From positions 19,351,528-19,415,527 of the forward strand of contig OZ026851.1 in NCBI GenBank assembly GCA_964023205.1: a DNA stretch of 64,000 nucleotides, read 5' to 3'. Each line of letters opens with the position of its first letter. Position 1 is the stretch's first letter. The position numbers were made by a program, and so were the translations under genes. This document shows positions 1-11,035 of this stretch, in pieces. The DNA is from Lutraria lutraria. Taxonomy: Eukaryota > Mollusca > Bivalvia > Venerida > Mactridae. The notes beneath the pieces were generated by a model. That model did not search any database, was not told the DNA's origin, and saw nothing but the letters and a program-made list of their open reading frames with translations.

Positions 1-1579
1 CTGACTGAAATCACACATAAAATAGGACAATTAAAGACGTGTATGTCTTCATTTTATTCTAACCATCATTAAATCCATCAGACCACAGGGATGGCCACAC
101 CCAGAAACATAAACAAACAGATACATAGACGGACTGATATGTAATTAAGACGACATCTTTAATGAGTAATATAAGTTATTATAAGACTTAAAATCACATC
201 TTCATGAAAACAATGAGTGACTTAGGATTATGCGAAACATTTGTTTACAACGTATTGTATTTGGAACAAGAAGAAAACATTGAATAAACGTATAATGGCG
301 AATATGAATTAATATACATGTAGTAAAGATTTTATAAATTGCAAACATCAGATTTTCTTGATATGCGGTCCACTCAGATAAAATGAAAATGTAAACCAAA
401 ACATCTGATAATTGTATATATGATATATGAAACTGTGAGGCCCTGAGATGTAAGTAGGCAACACCTTACCCCAAAAGATGGAGGTCAAATTCCTCATCAC
501 TGTCGTTGTTTCGATGACGATAATGCTTCATTACACGAACATTTGAATTATTAAATAAATCACGTGACCGTTTATTTTATCCAATCACATCAATCGCAAT
601 ATGTAACATTGTATCTCATTCGTGAATCAGTGCACTACATCACATGACCATATATGTCATCCAATCAAATCACGATAATCCTGTCATCCTAAATTTGATT
701 CGTTTATATGTTCTTAAAGTTTTTGTTAGAAATCCTTTATAGTATTATAAGTATATCATAATGCACGGAATGTTTCAGCTCAGATCACGTGATTCAAACA
801 CTACCAGCAGAAAGTGGACGGCAGTGTACACAGTATAAAGATTTGTTAATTGAATGAAGAAGGAACAGAACAAGTGACAACTACCAAAACATTTCCAAAC
901 ACCAAATCACCTTTACAGACGTATACGGCGCCTTCTGTATCACGTGAGCAGTATTTATTATTTAAATAATATAAAAATCGGTATCATCAATGTAAGTGCT
1001 AAGTTTAATCCACAAATAAAATTTATGAAAGTAGTTTGTATATGAGCACATTCATGATTTTAAAACACCCAACATGCTTCATACGCAGGAGATCGACATG
1101 GGCCAAGATGGGAGATCAAAGATAAACGAGAATATCAATAAATTTATACAAATATAACCAATGAAATAATATCAGTACATTCAATGATAGGCAATGTGGT
1201 AACAACAAAGGCATTTTTGGCATAATTATATCACATGGGTATGAAACAAAGAGTTATAAACGGTACTGTAGCTTCTCTTATCTACTGTGTCTATTTATGT
1301 AAATTCTGATGTGAAACTTGGAATAGATACAATAATTCTAAGATCTGGTTTTTGTTCTGAGACAGGGTAATTCATTTAGGGGTATGAGGGTTTCTTTTGT
1401 GTATGTTGATATGCAGATAGTAAATAGGTCATGCGTGTTAGTAGGAACATCCCAGGAGGACCCAAGTGTGACCTTTGGTGTCAGATCATAAACAAACACA
1501 GAAATAGCAACTAAAACTTTCTGTAGTTTTTACTTACTTAGAACTGAGACTCTCACAATCAATTTATTATATGCATATA
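1..1579. other. AT-rich non-coding DNA
   Basis: No open frame here looks like a gene. There is a degenerate direct duplication: the segment around 559-590 recurs at 639-669, 80 bp downstream, both with a CACGTGACC/CACATGACC start followed by TCCAATCA. CACGTG E-boxes lie at 561-566, 786-791 and 941-946, mostly in a TCACGTGA context. Whether they bind anything cannot be told from sequence. Confidence 0.5.
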
Positions 1580-1744
1580 CAGTGTTCACACTAATTTTTT
1601 TAAAGCACTAGCCCGAACTATTAGTGCACTATTGAAAATAGACAATTTACCACCAGCCCGAATACACAATTTTGAGAAATTCACAAGCCCGAACAGAAAT
1701 TTACTAGCCCCGGGCTGTGGGCTAGTGGGTTAGCGTGAAGACTG
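1580..1744. mobile_element. hAT-like MITE (165 bp)
   Basis: The ends form an imperfect 15-bp terminal inverted repeat: CAGTGTTCACACTAA at 1580-1594 and the complement of CAGTCTTCACGCTAA at 1730-1744 (13 of 15 match). The flanks both read CATATA, a possible 6-bp target duplication. The interior has three AGCCCGAA motifs and a short palindrome AGCCCCGGGCT near 1705. There is no coding capacity, so it would be non-autonomous. The CAGTG end is typical of hAT elements, but those usually make 8-bp duplications, so the superfamily is uncertain. Confidence 0.5.
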
Positions 1745-1750
1745 CATATA

Positions 1751-1928
1751 CAGTACAACCTCTCCAGAGTGACCCTCTCTTGAGCAACAACCTCTCTTTT
1801 ACAACAGCATGATTTTGTATTCAACGTCAAGATTCAACTATTAATTTAACCTCTCTAGAGCAACAACCTCTCAACAACAACATAAATTTGCTTCTCCCAA
1901 AGGGTGTTGCTTTTGGGAGGTTGCACTG
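1751..1928 (+). mobile_element. pogo-like MITE, copy 1 (178 bp)
   Basis: Starts CAGTACAACCTC after a TA and ends with GAGGTTGCACTG, an inverted repeat of the CAGTRNAACCTC type seen in pogo/Tigger-like Tc1-mariner elements. The interior repeats AGCAACAACCTCTC. A diverged copy lies in the opposite orientation at 53206-53376. The element abuts the hAT-like MITE on its left. The right flank is AA rather than TA, so the target duplication is degraded or the boundary is off by a few bases. Confidence 0.6.
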
Positions 1929-2980
1929 AACGTTTAAACAACAGTAGACAGTTAACAGGGTAAAACTTATAACCCTAGCTTTGAACAAGGCTAGTCTTAC
2001 ATTCACGTATTGCTTTGACTAGTTGGTAATTCTAGTAGTTTTCAAATATTTCATTAATATAACTACAGTGTATGACATATCACAGAACAAGCCAAAACAG
2101 ACTAAATGTGTTAGATTTATCAACAATTAGTTCACAAATAGTCTATTTCTGGTCATTAACAAGATAATATGTTATGTCTACTATTCTGTAAACTGTTTCA
2201 AGTTTGATATACATGATCATACAACCTGTCATATTGTATCAACAATATACATCACGATGGAACTCATTAGCTGTAGCCAATAACAGTGTCTCGTGTCAAC
2301 GTTTGACAAATTGTCAATACATAAGACTAGTGTGGAGATGAACTATCAGTTAATGGTAACATATCAGAGGTGATTATGCCAACAGCATGTCTATAACTCT
2401 AGTTATCAATATTATAATGTAAACAAAATATATCTAACAATTAGTTTATAGGAATGTGGAACGCGTAATTGGTGGATTGTGTTTCTGGCGTATGTAAAAA
2501 CATCCAGCGGTAATTTTGTCAGAGTTTTAAGACTCTATTGAATTCCAAAAACTAGCAGAACTCACGCGAACGCATTGCGATAGTTTTCATTAAAATATCC
2601 GACATGTGGACGCCTCCCCTTAACAGATAACTTACGGCTGAGGAAAATATTTATGAAACTAGGTCAACAGTCACCGGTGTATTTAATAAAAGATGTTCGC
2701 GGGCGATGTCATAGAAGCATGCTGCTTTCGGTGCTTAAGGATACCGAAATATCACTCCAACAACAAATACATGACATGAATTAATTAAAACGCCACCACA
2801 CTAGGCTAACACTTAGTGTTAAGAAAACATTATCTGGTTCATAAACAAACTCCTGATTATTTGCTAATTGTAACAAGAAATATCTCACAATGCAGAACCG
2901 TATGATGACTTAAGGCAAACACCATTCATAGATTTAACGTCGTCTTTATCAATAATTCACGTCATTGTTCGACATTACCA
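1929..2980. other. no feature seen
   Basis: AT-rich sequence. I find no gene, RNA gene or repeat that I can support. Confidence 0.4.
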
Positions 2981-2994
2981 GCGCCATCTGCTGG
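2981..2994 (-). promoter_or_regulatory. CTCF-type motif
   Basis: On the minus strand this reads CCAGCAGATGGCGC, which fits the bilaterian CTCF consensus CCASYAGRKGGCRS at all 14 positions. It sits inside a small dyad, CCAGC at 2979-2983 and GCTGG at 2990-2994. I saw no other full match in the window. A match of this information content is expected by chance about 0.03 times in 64 kb on both strands, so it deserves attention, but occupancy is not shown. Confidence 0.4.
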
Positions 2995-4377
2995 CTACAT
3001 TTACGTGTCCAGTGAAAGGAACATAATATAAAATGATTCACTAAAACTTTCGTCGGTTTCAAAACAATTACAGAATAAACATTGAAGTACCGGACACCTA
3101 CGTGTTTCGTGGTTTCGTTATTAAAGTACAATAATAAGTCATAAAAAGGCTTATTAAATATTCATAAGAGCCTATTCAATATAGGCTTCTGAAGTTATTA
3201 ATTATTCATTCATTTAGAAAAATGAAAACTAAGTACACATGTACGAGTCATTATAGATATTTCAGCTTGCTAGCGTTATTATTACTGCTGGCAATGTTTT
3301 TTTTTCTTGTTTTAGTTAAAGTCAAGATACATCAAATATTAGAGATAGAAAAACTATTGGTTCGAATGGTTGGAGAATGGTTGGAGATATATTTCAGAAG
3401 AAATAAAATACAATACAAAGTGCAGCATAATGTATATGCTACGAGCAGTATGTGGTTGTCTGTGGTTGAACACGATATCAAATCTGTTGAAGATTGACGC
3501 TAACTTTGACTTTACACAGCATTGAAAGGTCAGTTTTGATATTCGCAGACGAGCGGGTTTCTTGACATTATATCAGATAGCGCATCACACCGCGGGCCAA
3601 ACTATTACCAACAAATCTTAGACGGCGGTGTTTCCGTGCGGTTGGGTGTCAAACTTGCCGCTGTCTATTTATAGGATAGGTAGAATGACTGGTCTGTTAG
3701 ATATGTCTACTGAAGTGTTGATTTATTCTTTAAGGTGTCTAGTGTTTATAGATTTATCTGCTTTCCGCACATACACATATCTTAATACTTCTGATTTTTG
3801 GCAGCGTTAGCAAAACCCGCACCAACTTGGGTGTTATCTTATTAACCAAGCAACAAATGTACGATATTAGAATGTGAAATATGGAATCCAACACAGCCAG
3901 TTATCGTGAGAACGTCTGTCTCACTATGAATGGAAAACAAACTTGAAATGTTTTGTTAAATTCTATGTAACACAAAGAGTAACAGTGGCCGGGTAATATA
4001 ATACACTTCATTTTACGTTAAGAGATAAATTCAATCAATGATTATTACATTGCATATTTGAAACTGATTGTACATAGTTTTGATGGAAGTGACTAGAATA
4101 AACAAACATATTTGAGAGTATTGTTTGAGGAGCGCATGTTACATCCATACCAAAGCCCTGAACAAAAATCAACATTGCATTAAGCCAGAAGGGAAAATGG
4201 CTTGCAAATGTCCTTCTGAAAAGAACTTTTAGAGAGGCACGTGTAGAAGTACATAGTGTAATAATCAACTGATTTATATCAGGTCAAGTGAAACCGATTC
4301 AATGCACATCAAATAATAATCAAATACATGTACGTGGAATTTTTGGAAACTACCAATTTTAAAGTAAAGAGAAAAAA
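2995..4377. other. non-coding DNA with one small hairpin
   Basis: A 7-bp perfect stem, AGCCTAT at 3169-3175 with ATAGGCT at 3181-3187, is the only clear structure. A patch at 3540-3660 is richer in CpG than its surroundings. An open frame of 91 codons at 3222-3497 was not accepted as a gene. Confidence 0.4.
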
Positions 4378-4700
4378 ATCAGATAAAACTAACATTTTAC
4401 ACTTTATCAGATTAAACCAACATTTTACACTTTCAGATAAAACCAACATTTTACACTTTATCAGATTAAACCAACATTTTACACATTCAGATAAAACCAA
4501 CATTTTACACTTTATCAGATAAAACTAACATTTTACACTTTATCAGATAAAACCAACATGTTACACATTCTGATAAAACTAACTTTTTAGTTTTTACCAG
4601 ATAATTATAAAAGCAACATTAATTTTCTAACTTTAAGATCAAATAACACTACCATTTCAACTTTCAGATAACACCATCATTTTACGCTTCAGTCAAAACC
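4378..4700. repeat. 26/28-bp minisatellite
   Basis: About nine copies of a unit built from CAGATAAAACCAACATTTTA plus CACTTTAT. Long and short versions (28 and 26 bp) differ by the AT of TTATCAG versus TTCAG. Copies are nearly identical to about 4590 and then decay, with recognisable remnants to about 4700. Confidence 0.9.
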
Positions 4701-5117
4701 ATTGAATCTCGTTTTAAGAACATGTTTTCAATTTTGAATTTCTTCCATTTTATCTCATTACTTAAAATCGATTGAAGTAACTTAATTACATGCTATGTGG
4801 ATCTGACCTAATGTTTCACGAAACAACAGTCATGGCATCCATAAATTACCATTCAATTGAATAAAAAAATCATTGTAGAAAATATTCCCAGTCCGATAGG
4901 GAATGTTTTCACTCAGTCCATGACATGGGATTGAGATTAATAAAGACATTTAATGCAGAGATTGATTTGTATGCTCTCAGAGTGACTCTTGTTGCTTTTT
5001 GTGAGTAACTGGAGAGTCACGGAGTGGAGTCGATAGTGAGTTGATTTTCTGCATTATCACAAACATGTTTCCCCACCCAAGGTCGGATCATGCTGAAATA
5101 TTTTGATTCGCACTGAG
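4701..5117. other. no feature seen
   Basis: Unique-looking AT-rich sequence between the minisatellite and a T-run. Nothing I can support. Confidence 0.4.
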
Positions 5118-5243
5118 TTTTTTTTTTTTTTTTTTTTTTGACAGAAAGGTAATGAAATGGATTTTTATTGCAAACAATGCGCGAGGTAACAGTGAGATAT
5201 TTTTACACGTTACACAAGAAACGGTGCTTAAAGCAACATCAGA
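5118..5243 (-). mobile_element. A-tailed retrocopy of a transcript 3' end
   Basis: Plus-strand 5140-5243 is a 104-bp near-exact duplicate (one or two mismatches) of 6526-6629. Read on the minus strand, the copy ends directly in 22 A residues (T-run at 5118-5139). An AATAAA polyadenylation signal (5164-5169, complement) lies 24 nt before the tail, the usual spacing for a cleaved, polyadenylated RNA. The copy at 6526-6629 has no A-run. This is what LINE-driven retroposition of a 5'-truncated mRNA end would leave. No clear target duplication is seen, but the other flank is itself T-rich and could mask one. Confidence 0.6.
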
Positions 5244-5499
5244 TTTTTTTATTTTTTTTATGAAATAGCCTATGAAGAATTCTAGACCAGAGCAAAACAT
5301 TTGCTTATAAATAAGATGGACTGGTTCGCGAAGTAGATCTGTTGAACGCAAATTTCAGCGCTGATGACATTGTCTCGATCTGTTGCTGCTTCTGTTTTGC
5401 CAAATATCAACAAGACAATAATATAAACCAGAATAGTGCTAATCAGTGTATAAAGTCATATCAAGCAATCTATCTTACAAAGAAAAAACGTTTTAGTAT

Positions 5500-5722
5500 G
5501 CTTCGGACGGACGGACGGACGGACATACTAACGATAGGATACTTAAGTGGCTTTCCAATGTTAAAATTTGTTATAATTTAGCTGCGTAAACCCGATTTTA
5601 GCCACATAAATCCACTTATGGACATTTTTTAAGTGACTCCGGTTGAACATAGAGTCCTAACCCTAACCCTAGAGTCACCCAAACCCAATTTGTTTGTACG
5701 GACGGACGGACGGACGGACCAG
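5500..5722. repeat. paired GGAC microsatellites with telomere-like units
   Basis: GGAC tetranucleotide runs lie at 5504-5525 and 5699-5720 in the same orientation. Between them, 5656-5670 holds two and a half CCCTAA units, the metazoan telomere hexamer. GGAC tails of this kind end many dispersed repeats in bivalve genomes, so this is probably the end of an old element and not a telomere scar. Confidence 0.6.
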
Positions 5723-5917
5723 ACAATATTACCATACAAGCCAGCGTGGGTGTGAATTTAATTTATGTTTTTTTTACATGTAATGAAAAGTTTAGAGAGT
5801 AAACTATAAATTAATGTAAAAGTTAGATAAGACGGACAGAGGGATTAGGCGCCGCACGTACCATCGACCAAATTGATAACTAAATACGAGACCACATTGC
5901 TATCCCTTTGTGTTACC

Positions 5918-6302
5918 TTTAAGCCCCATGAGCTTTTTGCTATATAAAATATATGCAAAAAACAAACATTTGCTGATATTATCCCAAGATAATTATTACC
6001 GACGAAACAACCCATTTTTCTTCTAAAAACACTCATTTCGCAGTGAATGTTGCTTTTGTAAACTTGAAATATATAGAACGCGTGACGTCACTTAATGCCG
6101 TGTGCATAATATGACTGCGGGAAAACACAGCTGTTCTATAAATAGTATTTTTTTCAATATCATTGAAAAAAATACGATAGTGGTTTTGTAAACATTTTTT
6201 CTTGCTATAAAGTATGCACGGGAGGAAAACACCGGATTCCTCTGTTATAGAACAAACAGAAACTATTAGGACCGATACATTTATATGCTTATGGGACTTT
6301 AA
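5918..6302 (+). mobile_element. TTAA-ended MITE, copy A (385 bp)
   Basis: Starts TTTAAGCCCCATGAGC and ends GCTTATGGGACTTTAA, an inverted repeat of about 16 bp that includes a TTAA at each end. The middle carries a palindrome, TTTTTTTCAATATCATTG followed by its complement. Related elements occur at 42427-42766, 49766-50145 (inverted) and 52292-52684. TTAA ends suggest piggyBac-type mobilisation. Open frames across it are fragments and do not look functional. Confidence 0.75.
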
Positions 6303-6525
6303 GGTTTTCATGTTTTCATAGTATTGTCTGTAAATATATTCCTGACATGTAATTATGCCGATAGAAATATTGATTTACTATAGTTCTGATGTATAACTCG
6401 ATTTTATTGTATATTGTGACAGATAAATTGCCGAAAACTTATGAATAATTAACGATTGAACGCTAATTAGTACAATGATGCATGTTCCTAAAACAATCTG
6501 ACAATGTAGTGCCTAGTATACATGT

Positions 6526-6629
6526 GACAGAAAGGTAATGAAATGGATTTTTATTGCAAACAATGTGCGAGGTAACAGTGAGATATTTTTACACGTTACA
6601 CAAGAAACGGTGCTTAAAGCAACATCAGA
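6526..6629 (-). other. source of the retrocopy: probable 3' end of a minus-strand transcript
   Basis: This 104-bp segment matches the A-tailed copy at 5140-5243. It carries the same AATAAA (complement of 6550-6555), placing a cleavage site near 6526. If the copy arose by retroposition, this locus, or another copy of it, is transcribed on the minus strand. No coding exon is recognisable upstream (6630-7500). Confidence 0.45.
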
Positions 6630-8710
6630 CTTGTTTCATGTTCTTGTCACGTGACTTGTCTGCTGTTTGATGCATATATACGATAGATAGAACATGTTTA
6701 GACTCGTATTTACCGATTGGCAAAAGAAACCATTGATAATATAAGATCAAAATTAATAATGATGTAAGGATAATAAAATAAAGTGATAGCGTAACATCTT
6801 CTAGGCGTTATAAAATATGTCTATTACTTGACAGACCTGATAACATACCATACCACCCATGTTTAACATGTAGTCAGTATCAGAAATATAGACAGAAATA
6901 ATAAATTATCAGAACTGGTCAGTACAAGGAGAAAGGTTCGAGCAATCACCGGAAAAGTACATTGATCTCATAATAAAAACACTATAAAAATAATTGGATA
7001 ATGTCAGGACGTCTCTAGAACCCGGATAAAATCGGTTTAATGAAGAATATCCGGGTATCATGAACTGCTATCCAGATTATTCCGACTTTTATGAGGGTAT
7101 GCCATGTTATACATATTTAACTCTTATACAAGTTTGACCTCCGTTATCACGTGCTTTTAATGTTGAATAATTAATTTCACTGTTTGAATAATATAGAGTA
7201 TGAATATCATAAATCTATTAAGTTATGTTAGTTAGACTTGACAAGCTATCTGAATTGTTATGTGTAGTTTGACAAACACCAGTAATATAATAATCTATTT
7301 TTAAGCAACAAACTATTCAGTTACACTAGCGTAAACACATGTAATATATATTTAAATAGTAGAATATATATGCAAAGTATATTATAGATGTAAGTTGTTA
7401 TATGAATGGCTGTTCCAAAATTGACGAGAACAATCAAGCATCGTAGTGTGGGTTGTTGAAAAAATCTTGATAAATATTCTATCTGTGATGCATATGGTAC
7501 CACGGAGTGTAGACATATCGAAGCAGTTGAACAAAACAGAACTATTTCTTCAACGACTTCTGTTTAGCCACGATTAAAAAGCTTGTAATTAAATTAAGAC
7601 TTGTCGACTATGTCTAAGTAAAATTTCACTTTAAGATGTATAAATCCAGCATCTGTGATATCATGTAATTTTGTATGTCATTGATTGGCATACGGACTGT
7701 TACTTATCACCATTCAAGTGACTTTCAAATCAACCCACATCAATACTAGTATACAATACCAGACTCTGAATAACTTGAGATCGGTCTCCAATCTCATATC
7801 TTGTCTTTTAATCTTTATAAGTTAATTATGATCAGACAATAATGATATTATTGATACATTAGTCTGACAGTATTATTGATCTGAACAAGCCCTTTATTTC
7901 CAGCCATAATACTTTGAGAATGGAACTGAGATTTGAGCTCATAGACTGTTCTCAAGTTTTATAACCAGAGTGTATTCTCAAGGCATGGAATCCTCTTTGT
8001 TCCCACAGAATGAACAAATTAGTGTGTTTTACCCCAGTTTAGGTCAATACCACAAAAACATACATTCAACAATAAATGCATTACCGTTTTATGCTCGTCT
8101 GTCAATTAACACGAACTTATAAATACCGAGATATATAATCTTGGTTCAAGAGAACAACAAGCCTACTCTTATTGTATCGTATTTCATGATTTCTTTCTTT
8201 TCAATCATCATGTTAGCGACATGCATTTTGCAGTATTAATCAATGACTCGATTTTTTTGGTGATCAGTATGTATTGATCTTATTTGTTGCATGTTGTGGA
8301 GTGTAACATGACACTAGACGACGATAAAATGTTACTTCAGATGCACTTGTTTTTGGCTCGATGCCAAACTTAATGGTACAAGACTACAATAAAATAAAGT
8401 TTTCATCTTGTCTTAATATACTTTGAAACCACTGCTCTTATCTGACAGTAAATGTATGCATGTTGTTATCATTCATGATTCCATCCTGAAATACTTTATT
8501 TGTATGAAACTTCAGAACAAAGTGGATTCATTTGTCAAATATGATCTACAGTGTTAAAGACATCTGCTACAGTTTCCAGTTTATTTTCTAATAAACATAT
8601 AAGGAAAATTAAAACTCCTCCATGATTTGTTTAAACAACGAACTTCATGTGCATAGTCTATTTGTGTTCAATTGAATTAACAACCAACATTCAATCCAAC
8701 CAATGACCCT
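6630..8710. other. AT-rich non-coding DNA
   Basis: One inverted repeat stands out: ACCCGGATA at 7020-7028 with TATCCGGGT at 7048-7056, a 9-bp perfect stem. An E-box GTCACGTGAC lies near 6646-6655. Otherwise I see nothing that I can name. Confidence 0.4.
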
Positions 8711-9246
8711 TGTATAAACCACGGATATATCGTATTATATAAACCACGGATATATCGTATTATATAAACCACGGATATATCGTATTATATAAACCACGGG
8801 TATATCGTATTACATATAAACCACGGATATATCGTATTATATAAACCACGGGTATATCGTATTACATATAAACCACGGGTATATCGTATTATATAAACCA
8901 CGGGTATATCGTATCATATATAAACCACGAATATATATCGTATTATATAAACCACGGGTATATCGTATCATATATACACCACGGATATATATCGTATCAT
9001 ATAAACCACGGATATATCGTATTATATAAACCACAGCTATATCGTATTATATAAACCACTGATATATCGTATTATATAAACCACGGATATATCGTTTTAT
9101 ATATAAACCACGGATATATATCGTATTATATAAACCACTGATATATCGTATTATATAAACCACGGATATATCGTATTATATATAAACCACGGATATATAT
9201 AGTATTATATAAACCACGGATACATCGTATTATATAAACCACTGAC
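8711..9246. repeat. 25-31 bp minisatellite
   Basis: About twenty copies of a unit with AAACCACGGATATATCGTAT followed by TATAT. The basic spacing is 25 bp, with longer forms from extra TA or ATA steps. Point variants (ACGGGTATAT, ACTGATATAT) are interspersed. The short open frames on the minus strand are translations of this array. Confidence 0.92.
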
Positions 9247-9260
9247 ATTATATTTAAGTA

Positions 9261-9370
9261 AATAAGTGATTTGATACATGCCCTGTTATTTGTATGAGGG
9301 CAGTCGTATTGGCCCAAAGCCGACTGTACCGAGGACAATAACAGGGCCTATATCAAATCACCTTTTTATT
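9261..9370. mobile_element. hairpin MITE (about 110 bp)
   Basis: The left arm has GTGATTTGATA and CCCTGTTATT; the right arm has their complements, AATAACAGGG and TATCAAATCA. The centre folds further (CAGTCG with CGACTG). The whole element can form one long interrupted hairpin. It abuts the right edge of the 8.7 kb minisatellite. I recall similar hairpins with an ATAACAGGG stem from other marine invertebrates, but cannot confirm identity here. Confidence 0.6.
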
Positions 9371-9438
9371 GACAAGTTTATTAAATATCTACATCACTTT
9401 TTGGCCATGCTCTAGCAGGTAATCAAATTGCTTAAAAT

Positions 9439-9505
9439 GCGGGCTTTATATCATTAACACTTTCGGTCCCGGGCCGGGAAATGATATATATATATATTGG
9501 CCCGC
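9439..9505. repeat. second inverted repeat with TA microsatellite
   Basis: GCGGGC and ATATCATT on the left pair with AATGATAT and GCCCGC on the right, around a GC-rich loop containing CCCGGGCCGGG. A TA run lies in the right arm (about 9484-9497). It may belong to the same composite element as the hairpin at 9261-9370. Confidence 0.5.
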
Positions 9506-10124
9506 TTATTGGAAATGCCACTGCATTACTATGTCAGGCAGTAAACAATTTACAAGGCTGATAATAAATAGTTGTTAATTATAAACCATGACTATAAATT
9601 TATGCACGAACAACTCGTGCAGTGTCAAGTTACTTAAAACAACATATCACGTGAGAGAAACACCAAAATCACGTGATCCGCCTACTTCTTTATCCATAGA
9701 GAGACGAACACTCAGCAGTTATCTAATATTTATAATGCACGGGAAATGATGACAAGTTTGTTTACTTTATTTATGTTATATAATAAATACAAATACCAAA
9801 GATCAATTGAAACAGGTTCTTATCGAACAACTGCATCAGCTGAAATATACGCAAAATGATGAAGAATAAAATGATGTAAGTGACAGAAGCCAGCGTTGTA
9901 ACATGGTGAATCTAAATATCCATGTAGCGTACATCTTACTTTGGTCGTGTTTTACCGAACTTTATAATGTAACAAAATCACGTAATGTATCAATAAATTA
10001 AACACAACCGTTATTATTCAGTTCAATCACGAAGGTTATTTAAACATTGAAACATGAAGTGTTCCGTCATACAAGACTTCTGTGTTTCAGGAGATTAGAG
10101 CAACTTCCGGGATGGATTAAATTA
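9506..10124. other. no gene seen
   Basis: Two TCACGTGA palindromes about 23 bp apart (near 9647 and 9670) are the only notable sites. Nothing else is supported. Confidence 0.4.
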
Positions 10125-11035
10125 CATAGCATAAACAGAGGCCCATATATACAGGATGTACTTACATGGTATAAACATGGGCCCATAAAAAATGGAAAAT
10201 ACAAGATCTATTTACATAGTACATGTAAAAACAAGGGCCCATATAAAATGGTATATACAAGATGTATTTACATAGTATAAACAAGGGTCCATTTAAATGG
10301 TATATACAAGATGTACTTACATAGTATAAACAAGGGCCCATATAAAATGGTATATACAAGATGTACTTACATAGTATAAACAAGGGCCCATATAAAATGG
10401 TATATACAAGATGTATTTACATAGTATAAACAAGGGCCCATATAAAATGGTATGTACTTGGTGTACTTACATAGTATGAACAAGGGCCCATATAAAATGG
10501 TATATACAAGATGTACTTACATAGTATATAAATAGGGGCCTATATACAAGATGTACTTTCATAGTATAACAAGGGCCATATATACAAGATGTACTTACAT
10601 AGTATAAACAAGGGCCATATATACAAGATGTACTTACATAGTATAAACAAGGGCCCATATAAAATGGTATATATGCAAGATGTACTTACATAGTATAAAC
10701 AGAGGCCATATATACCAGATGTACTTACATAGTATAAACAAGGGCCCATATAAAATGGTGTATATGCAAGATGTACTTACATAGTATAAACAGGGGCCAT
10801 ATATACAAGATGTACTTACATAGTATAAACAAGGGCCATATATACAAGATGTACTTATATAGTATAAACAGGGGCCATATATACAAGATGTACTTACATA
10901 GTATAAACAGGGGCCATATATACAAGATGTACTTACATAGTATAAACAAGGGCCATATATACAAGATGTACTTACATAGTATAAACAAGGGCCTATATAA
11001 AATGGTATATATACAAGATGTACTTACATAGTATT
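10125..11035. repeat. 39/50-bp minisatellite
   Basis: Tandem copies of AGATGTACTTACATAGTATA then AACAAGGGCC then either CATATATACA (39-bp form) or an 11-bp longer CATATAAAATGG version (50-bp form). The left part is mainly 50-bp units and the right part (from about 10780) mainly 39-bp units. The 39-bp form is a whole number of codons without a stop, so repetitive frames appear on both strands. They are not genes. Confidence 0.92.

Noticed and set aside
3222..3497. 91-codon plus frame with one hydrophobic segment (about residues 14-33)
   Set aside because: The hydrophobic run comes from T-rich DNA. There is no recognised homology, no promoter or poly(A) context, and the length is within chance for this composition.
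5656..5670. Interstitial telomere from a chromosome fusion
   Set aside because: Only about two and a half hexamers, lying between GGAC tails of a dispersed repeat. A similar pair near 57154-57165 is also within a repeat.
6033..6311. 92-codon minus frame similar to the 97-codon one at 52406-52699
   Set aside because: The similarity reflects two copies of one MITE; there is no sign of coding selection.
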